Assembly (NCBI GenBank): GCA_964461715.1
Contig: CAYWVR010000018.1
Coordinates: 6,306 to 70,305 of the forward strand
Length of the DNA stretch: 64,000 nucleotides
From: CAYWVR01 sp964461715
Lineage (GTDB): Bacteria; Planctomycetota; Phycisphaerae; FEN-1346
Direction: 5' to 3'
The notes under the pieces: model-generated
The model's database searches: none
What the model saw: only the letters and a program-made list of their open reading frames with translations
Told to the model about the DNA's origin: nothing
In this document: positions 1 through 7,940 of the stretch, one piece after another
Layout of the letters: each line of letters begins with the position of its first letter
How positions within the stretch are numbered: position 1 is the first letter of the stretch
Program-made: the position numbers and the translations under genes

Positions 1-1655
1 TTCCCGAGGAACTCGTCATAGAGCCTTTGCACGGCGGCATTTTCGTGGCTCGTACGGAGCCGCGCGTCGCGGTCAATGCGGTAGAGGGCCTGCATGCGGG
101 CCCGGATGGCCGCCGCATCGTGGGCGAAGGGCTGCCCGCCGCCCGCGATGCACCCGCCGGGACACGTCATGACCTCGATGAACGCCAGGTCCCGCCTCCC
201 GGCCCGGATCTGGTCGAGGAGCCGCCGGGCGTTCCCCAGGCCGCTGGCGACGGCGACGCCGACCTCGGTCTCGCCGATGCGGACGCGGGCCTCCTTGACG
301 CCCTTCAGGCCGCGTACGGCCGCGACCTTGAGGTCCCCGAGTTCCTCGCCGGTCAGGAGGTAATGGGCGGTCCGCAGGGCCGCCTCCATCACGCCGCCGG
401 AGGCCCCGAAGATTTTGCCCGCCCCGGACCGCTCGCCGAAGGGCGTATCGGCCGGCTCGGGCTCCAGGGAGTCAAGATCCAGCCCCCGCATGCGCACCAG
501 GCGCGCGAGCTCCCGGGTCGTCAGGACCGCGTCGACGTCCGGACGGCCGTTTCGAGCCATCTCCGGCCGCTCGGCCTCGAACTTCTTGGCCGTGCAGGGC
601 ATGACGCTAACGCTGAAGATGCGGTCCGGGTCCAGACCCTCGCGGTCGGCGAAGTAGCTCTTCGTGACGGCCCCCATCATCTGCTGCGGGCTCTTGGCCG
701 TGGAGAGGTTCGGGACCATGTCCGGGTAGAACTGCTCGACGAACTTGATCCAGCCGGGCGAGCAACTGGTCATCATCGGCAGCGTGCCGCCCGTCCGAAT
801 CCGCTCGGCCAGCTCGCCGGCCTCCTCCATGATCGTCAGGTCCGCCGCGAACGCCGTGTCGAAGACGCGGTCAAAGCCCAGTTGCCTGAGGGCTGCCGTC
901 ATCACGCCGCAGACGTCCTGCCCCGGCTTCATGCCGAATTCCTCGGCCAGCGTCACGGAGACGGCCGGGGCGTGCTGGACAACGACGAAGCGGTCGGGGC
1001 CGTCGAGGGCGTCGGTGACCTCCTTCAGGCTGCTCTGCTCCCGTAGGGCCCCCGTCGGGCAGACCATGACGCACTGGCCGCAATTGATGCAGGAGGAGAC
1101 GTTCAGGCCCTGCTCGAAGGCCGTCCCGACGGTGGTCCCGCTGCCGCGCCCGCTGAAATCGATGGCCGCCACCCCCTGAATCTCCTCGCAGACCCGCACG
1201 CACCGGCCGCACAGGATGCACTTGGCCGGGTCCCGCACGAGGGACGGGCTGCTCGTGTCGACCTTGGCGGCGGTCTTTTCGCCGGTATACCGGCGTTCCC
1301 GGACGCCCAGTTCCTCGGAGAGGCCCTGGAGCTCGCAGTTGCCGCTTCGGACGCAGTAGAGGCAATCGTCCGGATGATCCGCCAGCAGGAGCTCGATGAT
1401 GGTCTTGCGGGCCCGGACGACGCGGGGCGAATGGGTCCGGACCTTCATGCCCTCGGCCACCGGGAAGGCGCAGCTCGGGACCAGGTTCGGCCGCCCCTCG
1501 AGCTCGACGACGCACATGCGGCAGGCGCCGCTGGGGAAGAGGTCCTCCATGTGGCAAAGGGTGGGCACGCGGAGGCCCGCCCGCCGGAGGGTCTCCAGGA
1601 GCATCTCGCCCGGCTTCGCCTTGACCGTCCGCCCGTTGACTTCGATCTCAAACAC
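1..1655 (-). CDS. hydA: [FeFe]-hydrogenase catalytic subunit HydA (C-terminus cut by window edge)
   Basis: Catalytic subunit of a multimeric, NAD-linked [FeFe]-hydrogenase in the cytoplasm. Reading leftward from a GTG at 1655, preceded by GAGGTGG, the protein shows an N-terminal [2Fe-2S] domain (Cys near residues 34, 45, 48, 61), a His/Cys-ligated [4Fe-4S] motif (HPDDCLYCVRSGNC), two ferredoxin clusters (CILCGRCVRVC and CINCGQCVMVC) and then the H-cluster domain. The three H-cluster motifs read TSCSPGW, MPCTAKKFE and EVMTCPGGCIAGGGQP. About 551 residues lie in the window; the last residues and any C-terminal extension are missing. The serine in TSCSPGW, where the textbook motif is TSCCPGW, is notable. 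It lies 12 bp downstream of hydB in the same operon. Family assignment is secure; bifurcation with NAD and ferredoxin is inferred from the HydABC composition. Confidence 0.95.
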   Translation of the reverse strand, partial: MFEIEVNGRTVKAKPGEMLLETLRRAGLRVPTLCHMEDLFPSGACRMCVVELEGRPNLVPSCAFPVAEGMKVRTHSPRVVRARKTIIELLLADHPDDCLYCVRSGNCELQGLSEELGVRERRYTGEKTAAKVDTSSPSLVRDPAKCILCGRCVRVCEEIQGVAAIDFSGRGSGTTVGTAFEQGLNVSSCINCGQCVMVCPTGALREQSSLKEVTDALDGPDRFVVVQHAPAVSVTLAEEFGMKPGQDVCGVMTAALRQLGFDRVFDTAFAADLTIMEEAGELAERIRTGGTLPMMTSCSPGWIKFVEQFYPDMVPNLSTAKSPQQMMGAVTKSYFADREGLDPDRIFSVSVMPCTAKKFEAERPEMARNGRPDVDAVLTTRELARLVRMRGLDLDSLEPEPADTPFGERSGAGKIFGASGGVMEAALRTAHYLLTGEELGDLKVAAVRGLKGVKEARVRIGETEVGVAVASGLGNARRLLDQIRAGRRDLAFIEVMTCPGGCIAGGGQPFAHDAAAIRARMQALYRIDRDARLRTSHENAAVQRLYDEFLG

Positions 1656-1667
1656 GGTCCACCTCGC

Positions 1668-3662
1668 TCATTCGACCTTGACGGCCCCGAAACGGCACAC
1701 CTCGATGCACGTGCCGCACCCCACACAAGCTTCCGGCACGATGTAGTGGGGGCTCTTGGGGGCCCCGTGGATCGCCCCGGTGGGGCATTTCTTCACGCAG
1801 AGGGTGCATCCCTTGCAGGCCTCGGCGTCGATGGTGTAGGTCAGCAGCTCCGTGCACGCCCCCGCCGGGCACCGCCGCTCGTAGACGTGGGCCTCGTACT
1901 CGTCCCGGAACCACCGGAGCGTCGAGAGAACGGGGTTCGGGGCGGTCTGGCCCAGGCCGCACAGGCTCGTGTCCTTGATGACCTCGGCCAGGCGGTTCAT
2001 GTAAAGGATGCCCTTGAACCGCTTCAGGGCCTCGTCGCCCGTCTCGGAGCGACGGCTCCGGGTGATGCGCTGGAGGATTTCGAACATGCGGCGGGTTCCC
2101 TCGCGGCAGGGAATGCACTTGCCGCAGCTCTCGCGCCGGATGAAGTCCATGAAGAACTTCGCCACGTCCACCATGCAGTTGTCCTCGTCCATGACGACGA
2201 GGCCGCCGGAGCCCATCATGGCCCCGAATTCCCGCAGCGACTCATAATCCACCGCCAGGTCCAGGTGCGCCGCCGGGATGCAACCCCCGCTGGGACCCCC
2301 GATCTGGACCGCTTTGAAGCCCTTTCCGTTCGGCACGCCGCCGCCCACCGCGAAAATGATGTCGCGGATTTTCGTGCCCATGGCCACCTCGACCAGGCCC
2401 GTCCGGGCCACCTTTCCGGAGAGGGCGAACACCTTCGTGCCCTTGCTTCCCTCGGTCCCCACTGCCGCGAACGCATCCGGCCCGAGGCCGACGATGCGCG
2501 GCACGTTGGCGAGGGTCTCGACGTTGTTGATGATCGTGGGACGCCCGAAGAGGCCCTGGACCGCCGGGAACGGGGGTCTGGGGCGGGGCATGCCCCGCTT
2601 GCCCTCGATCGAGTGGATCAGGGCCGTCTCCTCGCCGCACACGAACGCCCCGGCCCCCTGCTTGATGACCACGTCCAGGCTGAAGCCGGAATCCAGGATA
2701 TTGGGCCCCAGAAGGCCGTAGAGCTTCGCCTGGGCGATGGCCTCCCGGAGGCGGCGGATGGCCAGGGGATACTCGGCCCGGATGTAGACGTACGCCTTGG
2801 TCGCGCCGATGGCGTACGCCGCCAGGGCCATGCCCTCCAGCAGCCGGTGCGGGTCGCCCTCGATGACGGCCCGGTCCATGAAGGCCCCCGGATCGCCCTC
2901 GTCGGCGTTGCAAATGAGGTACTTCTGGTCGGCGGAGGCCTCCAGGGAGAATCGCCACTTGCGGCCCGTGGGAAACCCTCCGCCGCCTCGGCCGCGCAAC
3001 CCGCTGGCCTCGACCTTGGCGCAGAGCTCCTCCCGCGTCGTCTCGCGGACCGTCCGGGCGAAGGCCCGGTAGGCCCCGTGGGCCATGGCCTCGTCGATGT
3101 CGCCGGGGTCCACCAGGCCGCAATTCGCCAGCACCCACCGCGTTTGCGGGGCGAAGAAGGGATGCTCATCGAGCCACGGGACGCCGTCCCGGGGCTCTTG
3201 CCCGTCGGCCCGAATCTGCCCCAGGACCCCGTTCTCGGGCACTTGGCCGCCCAAGGCCGCCTCCAGCACCTCCGGCACGCGGTCCGCCTTGACGGCCGCG
3301 AAGCTGACCCGGGTCCGCCCCGGGAGCTGGACGTCGACAATCGGCTCGGCCGTGCACAGGCCTACGCAACCGACCTCCACGACGTCCGCCTCGACGCCCG
3401 TTTCGTCCAGGTACGCCCGAACAGCGGCCAGGGTCTTGCCCGCCCCGGCCCCCAGGCCACACGTCCCCGTGCCCACGAAGACCGCCGGACGGGTCAGAAT
3501 TTCCCGCCGAAGGGCCTTCACGGCCTCCTCTCGGTCCTTTCGGCAGGCCTCCTTCGCGTGGCAGAGCGGTCCCTCGGCGAGGCACTCGATCCGCTCCGGG
3601 CACGGTTTCGCGCGGGTGTGCCGGCAGGCATCGCAACAGGTTTCGTCACTTCGTCGGGCCAT
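1668..3662 (-). CDS. hydB: NuoF-like HydB subunit, NAD- and FMN-binding flavoprotein of the hydrogenase
   Basis: Flavoprotein subunit (664 aa) that would pass electrons between NAD(H), FMN and FeS clusters for HydA. Domain order: a Cys-rich N-terminal tail with seven cysteines in residues 9-40; a thioredoxin-like [2Fe-2S] domain (GTGTCGLGAGA and VGCVGLC); a NuoF core with the FMN/NAD glycine-rich stretch GRGGGGFPTGRKW and GAGAFVCGEETAL; the NuoF [4Fe-4S] motif SCGKCIPCREGT near residue 511; and a C-terminal two-cluster ferredoxin (CKGCTLCVKKCP and CVGCGTCIEVC). This architecture is that of HydB/HndC rather than respiratory NuoF. The start overlaps the 3' end of hydC by 17 bp, implying translational coupling. 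The Cys-rich tail is not part of the core fold and may bind an extra metal or cluster. Confidence 0.95.
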   Translation of the reverse strand: MARRSDETCCDACRHTRAKPCPERIECLAEGPLCHAKEACRKDREEAVKALRREILTRPAVFVGTGTCGLGAGAGKTLAAVRAYLDETGVEADVVEVGCVGLCTAEPIVDVQLPGRTRVSFAAVKADRVPEVLEAALGGQVPENGVLGQIRADGQEPRDGVPWLDEHPFFAPQTRWVLANCGLVDPGDIDEAMAHGAYRAFARTVRETTREELCAKVEASGLRGRGGGGFPTGRKWRFSLEASADQKYLICNADEGDPGAFMDRAVIEGDPHRLLEGMALAAYAIGATKAYVYIRAEYPLAIRRLREAIAQAKLYGLLGPNILDSGFSLDVVIKQGAGAFVCGEETALIHSIEGKRGMPRPRPPFPAVQGLFGRPTIINNVETLANVPRIVGLGPDAFAAVGTEGSKGTKVFALSGKVARTGLVEVAMGTKIRDIIFAVGGGVPNGKGFKAVQIGGPSGGCIPAAHLDLAVDYESLREFGAMMGSGGLVVMDEDNCMVDVAKFFMDFIRRESCGKCIPCREGTRRMFEILQRITRSRRSETGDEALKRFKGILYMNRLAEVIKDTSLCGLGQTAPNPVLSTLRWFRDEYEAHVYERRCPAGACTELLTYTIDAEACKGCTLCVKKCPTGAIHGAPKSPHYIVPEACVGCGTCIEVCRFGAVKVE

Positions 3663-4131
3663 CGCCTTCGGCCTTTCTGCGATACGTGTCCAGGATCTCG
3701 CCGACGCCCTCCGGGGTCACGCCGGCATGGAATTCGCCCCCCACGGCGATGACGGGGGCCAGTCCGCAGGCCCCGATGCACGCCACCACCTCCAGGCTGA
3801 ACAGGCCGTCCCGCGTCGTCCGGCCCGGACCGACGCCCAGAACCTTGACCAGGGCCTCCAGCACCTTGGCGGAGCCCTTGACGTGGCAGGCCGTCCCGCG
3901 GCAGACTTGGACGTGGAACCGTCCAGGCGGGCTGAAGCGGAACTGGTTGTAGAAGGTCGCCACGCCGTAGATCTTCGACGCCGGCAGCCCCAAGTGCCGC
4001 CCGACGGCCCGGATGGCCTCGCGGGAGAGGTACCCGTGCGCCTCCTGGACCTCCTGGAGGATGGGGATGAGGGCGTCCCGCCTGGCCCCCGGATGCTTCG
4101 CGAGGATCGGTTCGGTCTCGGCCACGCTCAC
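3646..4131 (-). CDS. hydC: NuoE-like HydC subunit, [2Fe-2S] thioredoxin-fold protein
   Basis: Small subunit (161 aa) of the HydABC hydrogenase. It has an N-terminal helical bundle (residues about 1-75, with the typical NuoE stretch GVATFYNQF) and a thioredoxin-like domain carrying one [2Fe-2S] cluster. The four ligands are visible as VCRGTACHVKG and ACIGACGLAPV. The length matches NuoE/HydC. The ATG at 4131 overlaps the stop of rex in an ATGA arrangement, so rex, hydC, hydB and hydA appear to be one transcript. In known HydABC enzymes this subunit joins the flavin subunit to the rest of the complex. Confidence 0.95.
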   Translation of the reverse strand: MSVAETEPILAKHPGARRDALIPILQEVQEAHGYLSREAIRAVGRHLGLPASKIYGVATFYNQFRFSPPGRFHVQVCRGTACHVKGSAKVLEALVKVLGVGPGRTTRDGLFSLEVVACIGACGLAPVIAVGGEFHAGVTPEGVGEILDTYRRKAEGDGPTK

Positions 4132-4766
4132 GTCGTCGCTCCCTCTTTGCCGGCCCCGCGGCGGGCGAAGTAGGCCACTTTCTCCATCGCCGTCGTCACG
4201 TCGAGGTCCTCGACATAGACGCCGGGCGGCACCCGCAGCCGCACGGGCGCGAAGCTCAGAATCCCCCGAATTCCGGCTCGTACGAGGCGATCGGCAGCAT
4301 CCCTAGCCGCCCCCGCCGGCACCGCCAGCACGGCCATCCGCACGTCCTCCCGTTCGATCACCTCGGCCATCTCGTCCATCGGGTGACACGGGCATCCGTG
4401 GATGAGTCGGCCGGTCTTCGCGGGGTCGGTGTCGAACGCCGCCACGAAGGCCAGATTGGGCCTGCGCCCCGTGAAATAGGCCAGAATCGCCTTTCCCAAG
4501 TTGCCCACGCCCACCAGGGCCGCCCCCTCCCCGCCCGGCTCGTCCAGGAACTCCCGCAGGCCCGCCAGGAGCCCCTCGACCTCGTACCCCTTCCGGGTGG
4601 TGCCGTGATAGCCCACGACCATCAGGTCCCGCCGCACCTGGGCCGCCGAGCACCCCGCCAGCCGGGCCAGCTCGTAGCTGTACAGGCTCCGGATGCCCTC
4701 GGCCTTGAGGACGTTGAGCAACCGCCGGTACAGACTGAGCCTCGCGATGACCTTCTCGGAGATCAT
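4128..4766 (-). CDS. rex: Redox-sensing transcriptional repressor Rex
   Basis: DNA-binding repressor (212 aa) that senses the NADH/NAD+ ratio; Rex proteins typically release DNA when NADH binds. Residues 1 to about 75 form the winged helix (YSYELARLAGCSAAQVRRDL), followed by a Rossmann fold with VGVGNLGKAIL near residue 85 and a C-terminal dimerisation helix. The ATG at 4766 follows GGAGGGGG. As first gene of the rex-hydCBA operon it very likely autoregulates itself and the hydrogenase, matching hydrogen production to NADH supply. The candidate operator lies about 245-275 bp upstream, at 5011-5043. Confidence 0.95.
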   Translation of the reverse strand: MISEKVIARLSLYRRLLNVLKAEGIRSLYSYELARLAGCSAAQVRRDLMVVGYHGTTRKGYEVEGLLAGLREFLDEPGGEGAALVGVGNLGKAILAYFTGRRPNLAFVAAFDTDPAKTGRLIHGCPCHPMDEMAEVIEREDVRMAVLAVPAGAARDAADRLVRAGIRGILSFAPVRLRVPPGVYVEDLDVTTAMEKVAYFARRGAGKEGATT

Positions 4767-5010
4767 AGCCCCCTCCCGCCGACCCGCGCGTCTCGTTGTA
4801 ACCCGTTACCCATCAACCGCTTACGCCTCCGTCGATTCCCGCCGGCGCCTCCGTCCTCAGCCCCTGCCGGGCCGCGCCGTCGACCCGGCCACCCCGCCCC
4901 CCCGGACGCCCCGCGTCCCTCGCAAACCCGCCTCGCACCCCCGCGCCGCCGCGCACACCCGCAAATCCTCTTCCCCCGCGGCCCTCGTGACGGGCCTTGC
5001 CGAGAGTGCC

Positions 5011-5043
5011 TGTGATTCTTATAACGCCGTTATTTTCTTCACA
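5011..5043. promoter_or_regulatory. Candidate Rex (or other redox) operator and promoter of rex-hydCBA
   Basis: A 13-bp perfect inverted repeat, ATAACGCCGTTAT (5021-5033), sits exactly centred inside a second pair of arms, TGTGA (5011-5015) and TCACA (5039-5043), with all arms symmetric about base 5027. Read leftward it contains TATAAG, which could be a -10 element for the operon. TGTGA/TCACA resemble halves of the known Rex consensus TTGTGA-N8-TCACAA, but their spacing is wider than canonical, so the site may be variant or belong to another regulator. The position upstream of rex is what Rex autoregulation would need. Confidence 0.5.
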
Positions 5044-5150
5044 GCCATAATACGCGCAAGGCCTCACGGGTCAAGCGGAATCTGGGAATCTTTTCACGAT
5101 CTGACGCTTCGTGGCCAAGCCGAGGCCCTTGCCGCGCCCCGCTTTTCGGT

Positions 5151-5162
5151 ATACGTTCGTAT
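5151..5162. promoter_or_regulatory. Short inverted repeat upstream of the rex-hyd operon
   Basis: ATACGTTCGTAT is an inverted repeat with 5-bp arms around TT, in the AT-rich part of the region between rex and the PA14 gene. It may be an upstream operator or a promoter element. No regulator can be assigned. Confidence 0.25.
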
Positions 5163-5232
5163 CCCAGAGGCTACGTTTGGCGGAATTCGTGAAACGTTTT
5201 ATCCCTAAGCGACACACTTTCTGCGACTTTTC

Positions 5233-5260
5233 GGGGGGTAGGGGGGGGGTACCGGGGGGG
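5233..5260 (+). other. G-tract cluster with quadruplex potential
   Basis: Runs of six (5233-5238), nine (5241-5249) and seven (5254-5260) guanines are separated by TA and TACC. The nine-G run can supply two tracts, so an intramolecular G-quadruplex is possible on the plus strand. It lies between the candidate hyd promoter region and the PA14 gene. A homopolymer sequencing error within the runs is also possible. Confidence 0.45.
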
Positions 5261-5753
5261 TTTTCGCCCCTTCTTGCCCCCTTTCCGCACGAACTTGACC
5301 CCTTCCGCGCCGCTGCCGCGCGGCTATCGGACCTTCCCGATCGCGGACCGCGAATCTCGCAGCGCGGAGCGACGGGCGACGTGCCCTCGTCCATCATGGG
5401 CGCCATGGCCGCCGATCCTACAGAATCGCGCGCGGCGCACCCGCTTCGGCCCGCTCGCGGTTCTGGCGCTCGGAGTATGCAGATGCACCCGTGGCCCTGT
5501 CCGCGCGCCTACAGAAACAGGTTGCCATGCGACGATGGGCTTGGGTTGCCGGTGCGCCGGGGTGGGGCATGCGGCCCTGCGAAGGGATGTCTCGCCGGGG
5601 GCCGGTCGATATGCTCAGCGCGTGGATCGGCGCCGGCGGCCCTCGGGGCCCTCGCCCTTCTCCGCCGCGCCCGACGGATCGGCGCGTAACACCACCGGCG
5701 GCGCCGGGTTGGAAGGGGGAACCCACCCGAACGTCTTGCCGGAGGAACCGCCG

Positions 5754-7832
5754 ATGAAATCCCGCACCGCCCTCGCCCTCGTTCTCGCCTGCGCGACCTC
5801 CGCCCTTGCGGACCCGCCGGAGCGGGCGCCCGGCTTGCGCGCGGCCTACTACGCGGGCACGGACTTCGAGGAGCTCTTGGCCGAGCGCATCGACCGTCGC
5901 ATCGAGATTCCCGAGCGCGACCATCTCTGGCCCGACGGCCGCGCCGAGGACGTCTCCGTCCGGTGGACCGGATTTCTCACGATCGAGCGCGACGGCGAGT
6001 ACCGCTTCCGCGCCGAGGAGGTCGACGACGGTTTCCGCCTCTGGATCGACGACCAGGTCGTCATGCCTCGATGGCTCTACCAAAGCGACCAGGGCACCGA
6101 GACGGTGCGTCTCGAACGCGGCACGCACCCCATCCGGGCCGAGTTCTTCAACGAGGGGGGCGGCGGGCGGCTGCGGCTCGCGTGGAGCGGCCCCGGCTTC
6201 AAGGACCGGCCCCTCGAAGAGGGCCTCGAAACGCCCCCCTGGAAGGACATGGACCCGCTGCCGGCCGAGACCTTCGCCGACCCCGGGAAACGCGTGCCGG
6301 GCCTGCGGGCCGTCTACTATCGCGGCGAGGACTTCGACGAGCGGGCCGTCGAGCAGATCGAGCCGGCCCTCCGCGTCGACGGCCGCTTTCCTTTCCGCGA
6401 CGGTCGATACGAGGAGCTCTCCATCCGATGGATCGGCGCGCTGCGCATCGACCGCGGCGGCGGGTACCGCTTCCGCGTCACGCACGACGACGGCTGCCGC
6501 CTCTGGATCGGCAACCGTCTCGTCGTCGACGGGTGGGAGGGCCACGGCGAGGCCGAGGGACGTGTTCGTCTCGAAAAGGGCTGGCATCCGCTTCGATGCG
6601 ACTATAACCAGGGCAAGGGCGACATGCGCCTCGACCTCGAGTGGGACGGGCCGGGGGTCGAGCGCGGCCCCATCCCGCCCGGTCGTCTCGCCACCACGCC
6701 GTGGCGCGGCATGGCGGCGGCGAAGCCGATGGTCGTCCTGCTGATGCTCGGCCACTCGAACCTCGGCGGCCGGAGCGAGAAGCCCTTCGACCGCGTCTCC
6801 GGCACATGGATGTACGAGGCGAACGAGCGCCGCTGGCGGCTGCCCACCGACGGCGACCGCGGCGGGGCCGCCGCCCTCCTCCACCATCTTGCCCGGGCCC
6901 GGCCCGACGTCCAGCTCGGCGCGATCAAGGTCGTCCACACCGGCTCGAAGGTCGGCGAGACGTGGCAGCCCGGCCGGCGCGGCTACCAGGAGGCCCTCGA
7001 GGCCGCCCGACGCCTGCCCGGCGGCGCGGTCCTGGGCGGCGTGGTCACGTTCCTCGGCTGGCCCGACGCGGGTGAATCGAAGGGCGACGAGCCCGAGCGG
7101 TTCGAGGAACGCTATCGCCGCCTCGTGCGCGATCTGAGGCGGGACCTGAAGCGGCCGGACCTGGCGTGGATCGCGAGCCGCGTCGAGTTCGGCAAGTCCG
7201 CCATGGAGAGCGACGAGCGCCGCGCCCGCTGGCAGATCGTCTACGACGCCTTCCCGAAGCTCGCGAAGGACCCGGGGCGCCTGGCCGTCGTCGAGAGCGA
7301 GGGCTGCGACCTGATCGATAATCATCACTACAGCTACAAGGGGTACCAGAGGTGGGCCCGCCGCGCCGTCGAGGCCTGCCGCGAGGTGGAACTCCTCGAC
7401 CGGGCCCTGGCCCGCGTGACCGACCTTCGGAAGGGGCGCGGCGTGCCGGCGCGGGTCCTGGCGGCCCCGCCGGCGACGGCCTACAACGCCCGGGACACCC
7501 TCGCCGAGGTCGAGGCCGTCGTCCGCCGCCACTCCCGGGCCCGTGACATCGAGAACCTGGGCACGTACAAGCACGCCCTCGTCGTCACCGAGTACGAGGT
7601 CCGCAAGGTCATCCGGGGCGAGCTGCCCGGCAAGCGGTTCCTCACCGCCCAGCTCGCGATCCGCGACCGCCGCCTCCAGGCTGCCCACGACTACCGGCGC
7701 GGCGAGGTCCACCGGCTGCGGCTCGGCTCCTGGTCGGCCCAGACCCGGTGGCACGGCGAGGCCCTCGACGACGACATCGTCGACCTCTCCGCCGCCATGT
7801 ACTGGGTCCACGACGCGCGGAAGGTGAAGTAG
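5754..7832 (+). CDS. Secreted protein with two PA14 domains and an SGNH (sialate O-acetylesterase-like) domain
   Basis: Predicted exported carbohydrate esterase (692 aa). Residues 1-19 are a signal peptide ending near ALA. Two successive PA14-like beta-barrel modules follow (about 25-165 and 180-325); each carries the Y-R-F-R ... D-D-G ... R-L-W-I-D/G pattern typical of carbohydrate-binding PA14. An SGNH domain follows, with GHSNLGG (Ser near residue 334, the GxSN nucleophile block of SASA-type esterases) and DNHHYSYKGY near 520, which supplies the Asp/His pair. The last 120 residues match no domain I recognise. The ATG at 5754 was chosen because it is preceded by GGAGGA and starts a clean signal peptide; the frame stays open upstream but looks non-coding. 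Likely acts on acylated polysaccharide outside the cytoplasm. Confidence 0.8.
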   Translation: MKSRTALALVLACATSALADPPERAPGLRAAYYAGTDFEELLAERIDRRIEIPERDHLWPDGRAEDVSVRWTGFLTIERDGEYRFRAEEVDDGFRLWIDDQVVMPRWLYQSDQGTETVRLERGTHPIRAEFFNEGGGGRLRLAWSGPGFKDRPLEEGLETPPWKDMDPLPAETFADPGKRVPGLRAVYYRGEDFDERAVEQIEPALRVDGRFPFRDGRYEELSIRWIGALRIDRGGGYRFRVTHDDGCRLWIGNRLVVDGWEGHGEAEGRVRLEKGWHPLRCDYNQGKGDMRLDLEWDGPGVERGPIPPGRLATTPWRGMAAAKPMVVLLMLGHSNLGGRSEKPFDRVSGTWMYEANERRWRLPTDGDRGGAAALLHHLARARPDVQLGAIKVVHTGSKVGETWQPGRRGYQEALEAARRLPGGAVLGGVVTFLGWPDAGESKGDEPERFEERYRRLVRDLRRDLKRPDLAWIASRVEFGKSAMESDERRARWQIVYDAFPKLAKDPGRLAVVESEGCDLIDNHHYSYKGYQRWARRAVEACREVELLDRALARVTDLRKGRGVPARVLAAPPATAYNARDTLAEVEAVVRRHSRARDIENLGTYKHALVVTEYEVRKVIRGELPGKRFLTAQLAIRDRRLQAAHDYRRGEVHRLRLGSWSAQTRWHGEALDDDIVDLSAAMYWVHDARKVK

Positions 7833-7940
7833 AAGTGGGAGGTCGGAAATGGGAAGCGGGAAGGAGGGACAACAAACCTGACCGGAGCGATGCCGCGTCC
7901 TTCGCCTGCACGTTCCGAGGTCGCCGTTGCGCCTTCGGTT

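Larger units (their letters stand above)
4767..5753. other. Long intergenic region upstream of rex-hyd (about 990 bp)
   Basis: No convincing gene is seen. The part nearest rex (4767-5000) is very GC-rich. From about 5010 to 5230 the composition shifts to AT-rich and carries several dyads: the centred double dyad at 5011-5043, CACGA/TCGTG at 5095-5113 and the dyad at 5151-5162. The G-tract cluster follows at 5233-5260. The rest, up to the PA14 gene at 5754, shows no recognisable element. Open frames across it have no family resemblance and no ribosome binding site. Confidence 0.6.

Noticed and set aside
5274..5753. A 160-codon upstream extension of the PA14 gene frame
   Set aside because: No protein-like pattern. 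A ribosome binding site, ATG and signal peptide at 5754 give a better start.
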